From contig NZ_CADEFI010000008.1 in the NCBI RefSeq assembly GCF_902826555.1, positions 1 to 64,000 of the forward strand: a stretch of DNA of 64,000 nt, in the 5' to 3' direction. The position numbers and the translations under genes are program-made. Below the pieces are notes generated by a model. The model made no database searches and was not told the origin of the DNA. It saw nothing but the letters and a program-made list of their open reading frames with translations. The stretch is from an uncultured Hyphomicrobium sp. (GTDB taxonomy: Bacteria; Pseudomonadota; Alphaproteobacteria; Rhizobiales; Hyphomicrobiaceae). Below are positions 7,338 through 14,431 of the stretch, in pieces; the stretch's first letter is position 1, and each line of letters begins with the position of its first letter.

Positions 7338-7907
7338 ATGCCCAAGGGCGAGATCATCCCCTTTCCCGAGGTTCGACGCGTGCCGCTGACCGCGGTCTTG
7401 GAGCGTTACGGCCTCCTCGCAGATTTGAAGCGGGTCGGCATCTCCCTCGTCGGGTGTTGTCCGATTCATAAGGGTTCGAACCGCAAGCAGTTCGTCGTCG
7501 ATCCCACCCGCAGCATGTGGAAGTGCTTCTCGCCACATCACGACGCGGGCGGCGGTGTTCTCGAATTCGTCGCCGAATACGAGAACGTCACCACACGAGA
7601 AGCGGCACGGCTCGTTGCGCAATGGTTCGCCATCGCGCCGATCGAGCATCGCACAGAAAGGAGAAGGAAGATGGCCGGAGAACGTCCATCGCATAAGGCG
7701 TTCGTCGTGGAAGATCGCGGCGAGGGTGAGGATCAGGGTTTTTGGACCAAAATCGGATCCGCCTGGCCTCACAAGGACGGCAAGGGCCTCAACATCGTGC
7801 TCGCGGCACTGCCGGCCAACGGCCGGATCGTGCTCAGGGAGTACACCGATGAGGACCAAGCCGAGGACGAGAAGAAGTCCGCGGCTAATAAGGGAAAGCG
7901 CAAATAG
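7338..7907 (+). CDS. CHC2-type zinc-finger protein fused to a small alphaproteobacterial domain
   Basis: 189 residues from the ATG at 7338 (GAGAGGA 7-8 nt upstream). Residues ~30-85 are a DnaG-like CHC2 zinc finger: 'GCCPIHKG', then 'FVVDP', 'WKCFSPHHDAGGGVLEFV'; the usual second Cys of the CxxC is replaced by His, so the ligands would be C, H, C, H. No TOPRIM domain follows, so it is a stand-alone finger, as in many element-encoded primase fragments. From residue ~112 a separate unit ('SHKAFVVED...FWTKIGSAWPHKDGKG') matches a small protein that I recall as free-standing in rhizobia. An internal in-frame ATG at 7671 has its own strong RBS (AAGGAGAAGGAAG), so that unit could also be made alone. 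Confidence 0.75.
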   Translation: MPKGEIIPFPEVRRVPLTAVLERYGLLADLKRVGISLVGCCPIHKGSNRKQFVVDPTRSMWKCFSPHHDAGGGVLEFVAEYENVTTREAARLVAQWFAIAPIEHRTERRRKMAGERPSHKAFVVEDRGEGEDQGFWTKIGSAWPHKDGKGLNIVLAALPANGRIVLREYTDEDQAEDEKKSAANKGKRK

Positions 7908-7918
7908 CGCGCAACCAG

Positions 7919-7945
7919 ACCCCGCGTGTCGCAGATACGCGGGGT
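7919..7945 (+). terminator. Stem-loop after the CHC2 gene, possible terminator
   Basis: ACCCCGCGT (7919-7927) and ACGCGGGGT (7937-7945) form a 9-bp stem with a 9-nt loop, 12 nt after the stop at 7907. Only a short pyrimidine stretch (TCTCTGT) follows, so termination may be weak. Confidence 0.45.
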
Positions 7946-8009
7946 TCTCTGTATCGAACGCGCCGGCTCATGGTGGGCCGTCGCGCATGGTACGGAGCGG
8001 AGAAAGGTG

Positions 8010-8297
8010 ATGACGTACAAGTACACTGACGAAGACGTGCGCGACGCGCGTCCTAGTACATTGCCCGTCGCGTGCACGGACGTGGAGATAAGTATCGGCC
8101 AGCAGGGCGATGACCTCACGCTGTGGCTGAACAAAGCTGGCATCCAGATCCTGCGCATCCGGCTAACACACGGAGCAAAGGACATGCCCGACGCGGCGCT
8201 CATGCAGTTCTCGTCATTCTCGCCGGATTTCGTCTTCGCGATCGGCGATTGCGAGGAGGGCTTGGCGCGACTCAAGCGATCGCTCGGCATGGGATAA
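8010..8297 (+). CDS. Hypothetical 95-residue protein
   Basis: Starts at the ATG at 8010, with a GAAAGGTG ribosome-binding site immediately upstream; an upstream in-frame start at 7926 lacks such a site. The protein alternates short strands and helices ('DVEISIGQQGDDLTLWLNKAGIQILRIRL' region and a C-terminal 'GDCEEGLARLKRSL' helix). No membrane segment and no recognised family. The small beta-rich fold resembles bacteriophage or plasmid accessory proteins only in a general way. Confidence 0.55.
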   Translation: MTYKYTDEDVRDARPSTLPVACTDVEISIGQQGDDLTLWLNKAGIQILRIRLTHGAKDMPDAALMQFSSFSPDFVFAIGDCEEGLARLKRSLGMG

Positions 8298-8422
8298 TTG
8301 CATCGGGTGGGACGGCGCCGACCGCCGATCCAGCACGGGCTCGCCCTCGCTCCTGCGTTAACCTGCTGCCCGTCGATGATGTCACGACCACGTCAATAGA
8401 CAGCCGGCCTTAGGGGCAATTG

Positions 8423-8450
8423 GAGCTCCCGCGTGCAATCGCGGGAGCTC
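8423..8450. terminator. Bidirectional stem-loop between convergent small genes
   Basis: GAGCTCCCGCG (8423-8433) and CGCGGGAGCTC (8440-8450) form a perfect 11-bp stem with a 6-nt loop. It lies just past the stop of the minus-strand gene (8456) and downstream of the plus-strand gene ending at 8297. The T-runs are poor in both directions. Confidence 0.55.
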
Positions 8451-8455
8451 TCTCG

Positions 8456-8584
8456 TTATGCGTCTAACAGGTCGGAATTGTTTGACCCGTTGAGCCACGC
8501 GAGCAGCACCTGTCCGGCACGTTCCTGCTCGCCACGATCGAGCGACCGCACCGCGGCGACGGCTTCTTTCAGCACTTTCGGCAT
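8456..8584 (-). CDS. Short 42-residue helical protein (possible antitoxin-like or regulatory peptide)
   Basis: The minus-strand frame from ATG at 8584 to TAA at 8456 gives 42 residues beginning 'MPKVLKEAVAAVRSLDRGEQ'. It is amphipathic and reads like the short helical proteins often annotated as hypothetical or antitoxin-like in alphaproteobacteria. There is no Shine-Dalgarno; a TAGAAT box ends 5 nt before the ATG, so it may be transcribed leaderless. A perfect stem-loop follows the stop. No toxin partner is visible. Confidence 0.5.
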   Translation of the reverse strand: MPKVLKEAVAAVRSLDRGEQERAGQVLLAWLNGSNNSDLLDA

Positions 8585-9137
8585 GGCTCATTCTAGCATG
8601 TGGCATTGGTCTCCATTGGGAAGTAATCGACCGCGTTTGCTAGAGAAGCGGACGTAGCGGCTTTAAACTGCTGCAGTCGCTCTTGACCCTGAGCCGATCT
8701 GAGCAGCCGCAGCATAGGGCGCGCACACGACCGCAACGCCAATAAAGTGGGGGTAGCGGTAGGTGTACGAGTATGAGCAGAAAATCGGCCGGCACGTCTG
8801 TTGTCGCCGTAAACCTGCCGACGGGTAAATCGGCAAGGGCCACAAGCAACTAGACGGCTCCTTTTGGTTGGCGCGTCCCGAAGAGAACTGCGACATTCTA
8901 GAAGACGAAGAAAGGACGGCGCGACCTTCGGGCCTTGAAAGGATAACGGCCGCGAGGCCGAAATCGATATCGGATCCATACCGCAGGAGCGCAATACGAA
9001 CACCGTTCATACGGGCCGACTTGTGTGCCCTTCGAGCCACGATCGAAATAAGTTGCGTGCACCACTCTACATTGCAGGGCCAGTTAAACTATAATAAGGC
9101 CGCTAATAAGTCTTTTGATTTTGTGCGGGAGTTCGCC
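8585..9137. other. Intergenic 553 bp, transition into lower-GC module
   Basis: No convincing gene on either strand: open frames here have no ribosome-binding sites and unlikely composition. Base composition falls visibly from about 8.9 kb onward. The frame of the next gene is open upstream to 8868, but the ATG at 9138 has the only good ribosome-binding site. Confidence 0.5.
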
Positions 9138-10367
9138 ATGGGTCGGCCAATCGCCTACGAATATGTCGGATATACCTTTAAAAATCAGCTTTATCCGGTT
9201 TATCGCGATGACACCGACCCCAATCTTCATTACGTCGTGCCACCCAGCATGCGAATTGCCCGAGATGGATCCAATAAACCGAAGGTCAATTGCTCAATAT
9301 GTGAAACGATAAGAATACCCTCGGCAAAAGGGCTAGGGATGCTAGTTCCGTACTTGCCTGACGGGCTGGAAGCAGCTCTAAAAAAAGAATACGGCGGACG
9401 GATCGCTCCTCTTCCAATGTCGCAAGCCGGTCAAGTCATTATTTTGGGCGCCGATTGGTGGCTGGAGGGTATTGCTGCCGAAGAGGCGTGGAAGGTCGAC
9501 AATGAATCTTATACTGGCATGGACCCAGTGGTAGTCACAAGATTCAAGCAAGCAAAGTTGTTGTGGGACACAAGGCGCGTAAGAACGCCACTCAGGCAAA
9601 TAATTGGAGCTGATGAGGGATATTTTCTTCAGGCGCCAACTCTCGTCGGGTCGAATATTGGCGCCGAACTTCCATTCAATTTTGGTATTTTTGGCGCGGA
9701 CAATGTCACAGAGTTTAAAGGGCTTTTGAAGGGCGGCGGGATCATCAACGGGCAAGTATTGTATCATTATATCGGCACGACACGTCCCTGGGCTATTCGA
9801 GTTTTTGCGGATCTTTCGAAAGTTCACTCCTATCTCAGTCAGGCATTCTCCGTAGGCAAATGGTACGCGAGAGCTGACATTTACAACGCCGTTGAGACCT
9901 TAAAAGAGCGACATATAATTGAATTTACTGTCTGGGACGAAAACGATCAAATTACAACCAAGTATAAGCCGGAGAAAATATTCGACGACTTAATGAAACG
10001 AATTCTCGACAAAGCTTTCGATTTTCATGCCGATATGAAGCCAGAAACTACACAAGCAGAAGCGAAGGCTGAACGGTGGTGGTGGTGGAATGGCGCCTAT
10101 CAACGCAAGCAGTCGACAGTTGATATCAGTGAAATCATAAATATCAAGATTACGATTCATGGAGCTTCTGCACCCATTCCGATTTCGATTGGACTGATGG
10201 TTGAGGTGCCGAAGGATAAAATACAGAATTGCACGGATTTAAACCTAGTCGACAGCTGCCGGGACGACCTAATAGATGCTATTTATAACATGAGCGATGA
10301 ACAGGTGATTGAAACGCGCAAGCAGCTACAGCATGTGGTCGATGCAAAGCTTGCAGACGCGTCATGA
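9138..10367 (+). CDS. Unknown 409-residue protein, first gene of low-GC peptidase module
   Basis: Start chosen at 9138 because GGGAG lies 6 nt upstream. The protein has no signal peptide or membrane segment, is rich in aromatic residues and has predicted mixed alpha/beta structure. A Trp run ('ERWWWWNGAY') occurs near residue 320, and a Cys pair ('NCSICETIRI') near residue 55. I do not recognise the family. It overlaps the next gene by 4 nt (ATGA, 10364) and codon use is visibly more AT-rich than the flanks, which suggests recent acquisition. It is the largest product of the module and could be its effector or substrate. Confidence 0.65.
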   Translation: MGRPIAYEYVGYTFKNQLYPVYRDDTDPNLHYVVPPSMRIARDGSNKPKVNCSICETIRIPSAKGLGMLVPYLPDGLEAALKKEYGGRIAPLPMSQAGQVIILGADWWLEGIAAEEAWKVDNESYTGMDPVVVTRFKQAKLLWDTRRVRTPLRQIIGADEGYFLQAPTLVGSNIGAELPFNFGIFGADNVTEFKGLLKGGGIINGQVLYHYIGTTRPWAIRVFADLSKVHSYLSQAFSVGKWYARADIYNAVETLKERHIIEFTVWDENDQITTKYKPEKIFDDLMKRILDKAFDFHADMKPETTQAEAKAERWWWWNGAYQRKQSTVDISEIINIKITIHGASAPIPISIGLMVEVPKDKIQNCTDLNLVDSCRDDLIDAIYNMSDEQVIETRKQLQHVVDAKLADAS

Positions 10368-11065
10368 CACCTCCTGGTCGCCACTTCTATGACGAACGGG
10401 GTAGGAATTTCCTAATGTTCCCCGACCATATCAGTCTGGTTAAAACGGGCGAGGTGGGATCGGGTTCAGATTTGATCGTCGCCCTGTCTTTGAATCTGGA
10501 CTACAAGCCTTTGCCAACCGACCCTCAAAACTGCAAAACTATCTTACTCAGCGATGATCGCCTTTTCGTGGACGGCCCACTTGACGCGCGGGTGCTAAGC
10601 TTCCGCTTCGTTAAAACGATCGGCCTTAAAGGTAACATTAGCATCAAAACACGACAGAATGATTGGCCTTTTGTGCGTCAAGCGTTATCAGAAAATGCTA
10701 GATACTTGCGAATTTCGTATAGGGGCACTTCGGAGCCGTTTCTTTCAACGCGAGTTGTTGCCACCGCGAGCTTGTCCAGTCAAGAACTTATAGCCCTGTC
10801 CTCAAGGGGGCTATTTCTCACACAGGGGAACGCACTCGCTGGAGTGCTGGCTCAGAAAGCGCACCTCAGCGTTGTTGATGGTATTGAGTGGGCAGAACAG
10901 GTTTCGTTCTCTCCGTTTTCAATAGTGCAGCATCCAAACGGGGGCTATAGAATTGACTTTGGCACACCTCAGCCTGCCGAAGTCTCCTTTCGTAAAACTA
11001 TGGATGTGGTTGAGATAGTTAAATCACAAGAAGAAGCGTTCACAATCGATTTTGTGGGCAATTGA
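10364..11065 (+). CDS. Unknown 233-residue protein, second gene of peptidase module
   Basis: Starts in an ATGA overlap with the preceding stop. It is rich in short beta strands and Ser/Arg, with no signal or membrane segment. The C-terminus ('VSFRKTMDVVEIVKSQEEAFTIDF') looks strand-rich. The next gene begins 3 nt after its stop, so the three are cotranscribed. No family recognised. Shares the low-GC composition of the module. Confidence 0.6.
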   Translation: MTPPGRHFYDERGRNFLMFPDHISLVKTGEVGSGSDLIVALSLNLDYKPLPTDPQNCKTILLSDDRLFVDGPLDARVLSFRFVKTIGLKGNISIKTRQNDWPFVRQALSENARYLRISYRGTSEPFLSTRVVATASLSSQELIALSSRGLFLTQGNALAGVLAQKAHLSVVDGIEWAEQVSFSPFSIVQHPNGGYRIDFGTPQPAEVSFRKTMDVVEIVKSQEEAFTIDFVGN

Positions 11066-11068
11066 ACC

Positions 11069-11734
11069 ATGCTTATTCGGCACATATTGTTTTTGCTTGC
11101 AACGCCGTGCGTTGGTGCCTGCACGCAGAATATACAATATTTTCCTGAGAGTCGCGCACCTTTCGTCTGTAATTTGAGCGGTTCGACTGGTGCGGAGCGA
11201 GGCGCAGAATGGTTTGAACCATTAGCATTAGCGCGCAACAAAGATGCGTTCGCCGTCCGTGACACAAGAAGTAGTAATGTTGTCCTCGTAGCGAATCGAA
11301 TGAAAGTGTTATCCGCTACGGCACGAGCGTTCTACGATGAAACCTTGGGTGAACGTGTCCTTTCAGGTGTGAAATTGATGCTGGTAGTTGGCCTGGAAGT
11401 TGACAGTTCGATTTTTGCAAACGCGTCGCAAGAGATAAAAGAGTTACTTCCTAGTGCTCATATAATCGAGTCCAGAGGCGCTGAAATTGTAGTTGACCTC
11501 TATTCAACGTGGCTTGGAACGGAATACGCGCGAAGACCATGCGATGGTGTGGCTATGGATGCTATCCCGATCGATGCAGTTCTAACGGGACGTGACGCGA
11601 GGGAGTTCCTTGAGTCCAACCAAACGTTTTACGTTTTGGCGGGGCGCCTATTTTATAAGGATGCGATTTCTGGGTGGCGGTTTCACCGGTCATTCTCAGT
11701 TAAGAGAAGTGATTTCGTCTTGCTGGGGAGTTAG
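11069..11734 (+). CDS. Putative lipoprotein, third gene of peptidase module
   Basis: 221 residues. The N-terminus is a short lipoprotein-type signal: basic start, hydrophobic 'ILFLLATP', then 'CVGAC', whose last Cys (residue 18) fits a lipobox (V-G-A-C). The mature part is mixed alpha/beta with no recognised domain. If lipidated it would be periplasmic or outer-membrane, unlike its neighbours, whose sequences lack signals. It begins 3 nt after the previous stop; the peptidase gene follows after 92 nt. Confidence 0.58.
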   Translation: MLIRHILFLLATPCVGACTQNIQYFPESRAPFVCNLSGSTGAERGAEWFEPLALARNKDAFAVRDTRSSNVVLVANRMKVLSATARAFYDETLGERVLSGVKLMLVVGLEVDSSIFANASQEIKELLPSAHIIESRGAEIVVDLYSTWLGTEYARRPCDGVAMDAIPIDAVLTGRDAREFLESNQTFYVLAGRLFYKDAISGWRFHRSFSVKRSDFVLLGS

Positions 11735-11826
11735 TTCGCCTTACGCTTTTCGCGGGCTGAGACGCCTGGTTATGTGCAGTTGATCGGGGGGCATTGCCGC
11801 GGCTGCTTGTGCGAAAGGAGCACAGA

Positions 11827-12729
11827 ATGCCTGGAGTACTCGACACGATCGACGGTGGATTGTACGTCGTCACCGGAGGCGAATATTTCAAGCTAATGAC
11901 GTTCAGCGATCGTGAGCGCGCCGCACACAGAGCTTCAATGGAAGCTTACCAGTTTCTTGATGCAGATGCCGATATTCCGCCAAACTTGACACAGCATCTA
12001 TTCCGATCTGCACCTCCGCGAGCAGTCGCGATTCCATCGGTTTTTTCTAGACGCGAAGAAATGACGGCTGCAAGGCATCAAGGTTCGCGCGGTAGTTGCA
12101 CGGCATTCGGAGCGTGTTCTCAACACGAATTCAATTGGAGGCGCACGCGAGACTTCTCCGAGCAACAGCTTTATTGGGGCGCCAAGCAAATCGAAAATAG
12201 CTCTGAGGGAACATGGATAAAAGACGCGTGGGCATCACTTCTAAATCGCGGAATTTGTAAGGAATCCACGCATCCGTACACAAGCACACAACCGTATCCC
12301 AAGTGGGGCGGGCCCGATCCGGGACAAGCTGCCCACACCGAAGCCCTGAGTTATCGGGGAAAGCAGAATTGGTGGATCAACAATGCAGATGTAAATCTGC
12401 TTAAGCGCTGCATATCTGAACTTGGTTATGTCATCACCGTGCAAGTTACGGTTTGGTGGTCCACCTGGCCGTCGTCAGGGATCGTGAACATGCCCACCGC
12501 TGCACAACTCGACCAAACACAGCGACTGCTTTCTTCGATTGTGGTGGACGGAGCATCGCCATCAGATGGTGAACATGTAATCTGTTTGTGTGGATATAGC
12601 GACGTAACTTCGCGTTTCGAATTCAAGAACAGTTGGGGGGTAGGTTGGGGAGCGTCGGGCTTCGGATCAATCCCCTACGACTATGTTCGGCTGTATGCCC
12701 GGGACGCGACAGTATTCCAGAGCAACTAG
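11827..12729 (+). CDS. Papain-like (C1 family) cysteine peptidase
   Basis: 300 residues with AAAGGAG 7 nt before the ATG. The catalytic set is complete: oxyanion Gln85 in 'QGSRGSCTAF', nucleophile Cys91, His250 in 'DGEHVICLCGY' and Asn268 in 'FKNSWGVGWG'. The first ~65 residues could be a short prodomain or a binding segment. There is no signal peptide, so it is probably cytosolic or exported by another route. It closes the four-gene low-GC module; together with three unrecognised proteins, one a predicted lipoprotein, this resembles a self-contained proteolytic effector or defence cassette, which is inference. Confidence 0.82.
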   Translation: MPGVLDTIDGGLYVVTGGEYFKLMTFSDRERAAHRASMEAYQFLDADADIPPNLTQHLFRSAPPRAVAIPSVFSRREEMTAARHQGSRGSCTAFGACSQHEFNWRRTRDFSEQQLYWGAKQIENSSEGTWIKDAWASLLNRGICKESTHPYTSTQPYPKWGGPDPGQAAHTEALSYRGKQNWWINNADVNLLKRCISELGYVITVQVTVWWSTWPSSGIVNMPTAAQLDQTQRLLSSIVVDGASPSDGEHVICLCGYSDVTSRFEFKNSWGVGWGASGFGSIPYDYVRLYARDATVFQSN

Positions 12730-13014
12730 CGTCGGCAGCGCTAGGTCTGCTAGCGGAGGCAGAGAGAACGCAAGGGCGAGCGGGAAGAATGCAAGTTGGG
12801 TACTTGCTCTCAATGGCTTCCGCTCTCGTCTTGTAAGCGAACACTCGAGACTAGGGGGCGACCGGGAGTGCTCGCATGTCCGCCAGTAGGGCGACCCGAT
12901 CTCCGAAGTGATGCTTAGGTCGTTATTGGCCCTTCTCTTCCGTTGATTCTAGATCGGATATGTCCGGAGTTGGGTAGTGAGCGGACTACGGGCGCCTCGC
13001 CGCTTCCGCAGCGA
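12730..13014. other. Intergenic 285 bp after the peptidase gene
   Basis: No supported gene. The right part is GC-rich with short imperfect palindromes (CGAGCGGAG / CTTCGCTCG around 13025-13060) and marks the return from the low-GC module to normal composition. Confidence 0.4.
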
Positions 13015-13380
13015 TCAGGCCCTCGCGAGCGGAGCCACTGACCCCGACTCGCTTCGCTCGCGTCGTCTCCGCCCTACGGGCTTCGGTCCCTGGCGCAGAC
13101 TACTCGTCTTGGTTCTTGACCAGTTGAAGATGTCCGCGCCGTATGAGAGCCCAAAGGTCGGGGTTCTCAGTCCCCACCGGATGCGGCGACGTTGCCCGAC
13201 GTCTTTAGCAGACGGCCATGCTTGTTTCTTTTTGCGCGCTACGGCGAGCGTGATGACGACCTCCGCATCTTCCACCAGTGACGGGAAGTCTGTCCTCTTC
13301 AACGTCATGGTCCCGCCGTTCTGCAAGAGAATGTTGAGGTACTTGTCGCCAACCCGACCCACTTTTCCTTTGCGTCGCAT
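13015..13380 (-). CDS. Small basic protein of unknown function
   Basis: 121 residues on the minus strand with AGGAG 7 nt before the ATG at 13380. The first ~55 residues look like a genuine small beta-barrel ('GKVGRVGDKYLNILLQNGG', then 'SLVEDAEVVITLAV'), reminiscent of a KOW or Sm-like RNA-binding fold; the remainder is very basic and lower in complexity and may be a poorly conserved tail. No family is certain. It lies upstream of the DnaA-N-like gene in the same orientation in reverse order, ending at 13015. Confidence 0.45.
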   Translation of the reverse strand: MRRKGKVGRVGDKYLNILLQNGGTMTLKRTDFPSLVEDAEVVITLAVARKKKQAWPSAKDVGQRRRIRWGLRTPTFGLSYGADIFNWSRTKTSSLRQGPKPVGRRRRERSESGSVAPLARA

Positions 13381-13392
13381 GCATCGCTCCTG

Positions 13393-13809
13393 CTAGGCGC
13401 TTAGGACCTTGTGTCCGATCGACCAGTCATATCGCCGGACTAGCACCTCGACACGCGTCAGATGCCCATAAGCGTCTTGAGCCGATTGCAGAAGCTCGCG
13501 ATGATAGTGGCTGCGTACCCATTTCTGTAAGAACCGCACCGGTAGCGACACGGTAAGCACTGACCCTTCGTGTGCCTCGAACTCGAGCGCGGAAAACCAG
13601 CTGTTGTAAGCTTCGCTGCCCACCGTCCGCGCGAGCACCTCACACATGATCTCGAACGGTGTCCATATCCCCGGATGATGTGCGACATCCGGTTCCAATC
13701 GAGTCGCGATGGGTTGCTCAGCTGCAATGGCTGTGATTGCAAGCGTGCCCGTCGCTGCAGCCGTACCGACACCGGAAAGAAGGGCGAAGAATGAGCGCCG
13801 TGAGATCAT
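13393..13809 (-). CDS. DnaA N-terminal-domain protein with Tat-type signal
   Basis: 138 residues from the ATG at 13809, which has a perfect GGGAGGA 6 nt upstream; an in-frame ATG at 13824 overlaps that site. Residues ~45-130 match the DnaA domain I (DnaA_N) pattern: 'YNSWFSALEFEAHEGSVLTV' then 'RFLQKWVRSHYHRELLQSA'. In DnaA this domain binds DnaB, DiaA and partners. There is no AAA+ or DNA-binding domain. Oddly the N-terminus is a textbook twin-arginine signal ('SRRSFFALLSG' followed by an Ala-rich hydrophobic stretch). Either it is membrane-anchored or exported, or the signal is a fusion. The next gene on this strand is a small basic protein. Confidence 0.72.
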   Translation of the reverse strand: MISRRSFFALLSGVGTAAATGTLAITAIAAEQPIATRLEPDVAHHPGIWTPFEIMCEVLARTVGSEAYNSWFSALEFEAHEGSVLTVSLPVRFLQKWVRSHYHRELLQSAQDAYGHLTRVEVLVRRYDWSIGHKVLSA

Positions 13810-13872
13810 GTCGCGTCCTCCCATGTTGCAAACCGCACAGCATCGCGTGCGATTGCGGCGACATTCGATCGC

Positions 13873-14163
13873 TCACGCAATCAGCCACGCGATCGCGCGG
13901 CCCATCGCGAACACGAGCGTGGCGAAGAGCGTGCTGTTGAGGAATGTTGCGGTGATCGCCATCACCAGCACGCGGTCTGTCCCATACACCGGATGCTCGC
14001 GCGCGAACTTGACATGGTGGTCGTAGCGCAGTGCAGCAAGAAGCAGGATCGGTGCACCCAACGCCCACCAAGCGATCCCGAAATAGCCCAAGAGTGTAGT
14101 GAGCAAGAAGATCACGAAGCCGGCCACTTCTTCGGTGCGCTCCGTCATTCTCGGCAACCCCAT
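13873..14163 (-). CDS. Small membrane protein, three or so transmembrane helices
   Basis: 96 residues, with hydrophobic segments around 14-30, 32-44 and 65-94 separated by 'RYDHHVKFAREHPVYGTDR'. The alternative start at 14148 removes five residues; neither start has a strong ribosome-binding site. Looks like a generic inner-membrane accessory protein of mobile elements in alphaproteobacteria. Function unknown. Confidence 0.6.
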   Translation of the reverse strand: MGLPRMTERTEEVAGFVIFLLTTLLGYFGIAWWALGAPILLLAALRYDHHVKFAREHPVYGTDRVLVMAITATFLNSTLFATLVFAMGRAIAWLIA

Positions 14164-14431
14164 CTCGGCGGAATCGTCAGCAATCGCGGCCTGTCTCGGG
14201 TCGCCGAGCCTAGCATGCGCACGTAGTCGTTCGGTAACACGCGTGCATCACGAGGCCATGTCCTGCCCTGTCCCGCTCCCTTTCCGGCGACCATTTTCCC
14301 TCGGGAAGCAGCATGCTGCCTCATGAACCGCATACGTGGTTGTCCCCCTCGCTAGCGACCGAGAACCGCGTCCTCCACCTATACTGGAACCATCGGAAAT
14401 CAGCAGAACTACGCCGCTTTCCGAAACTTTT

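Noticed and set aside
8593..9003. Minus-strand 136-codon frame
   Set aside because: Low-complexity composition, no RBS, spans the intergenic transition; judged non-coding.
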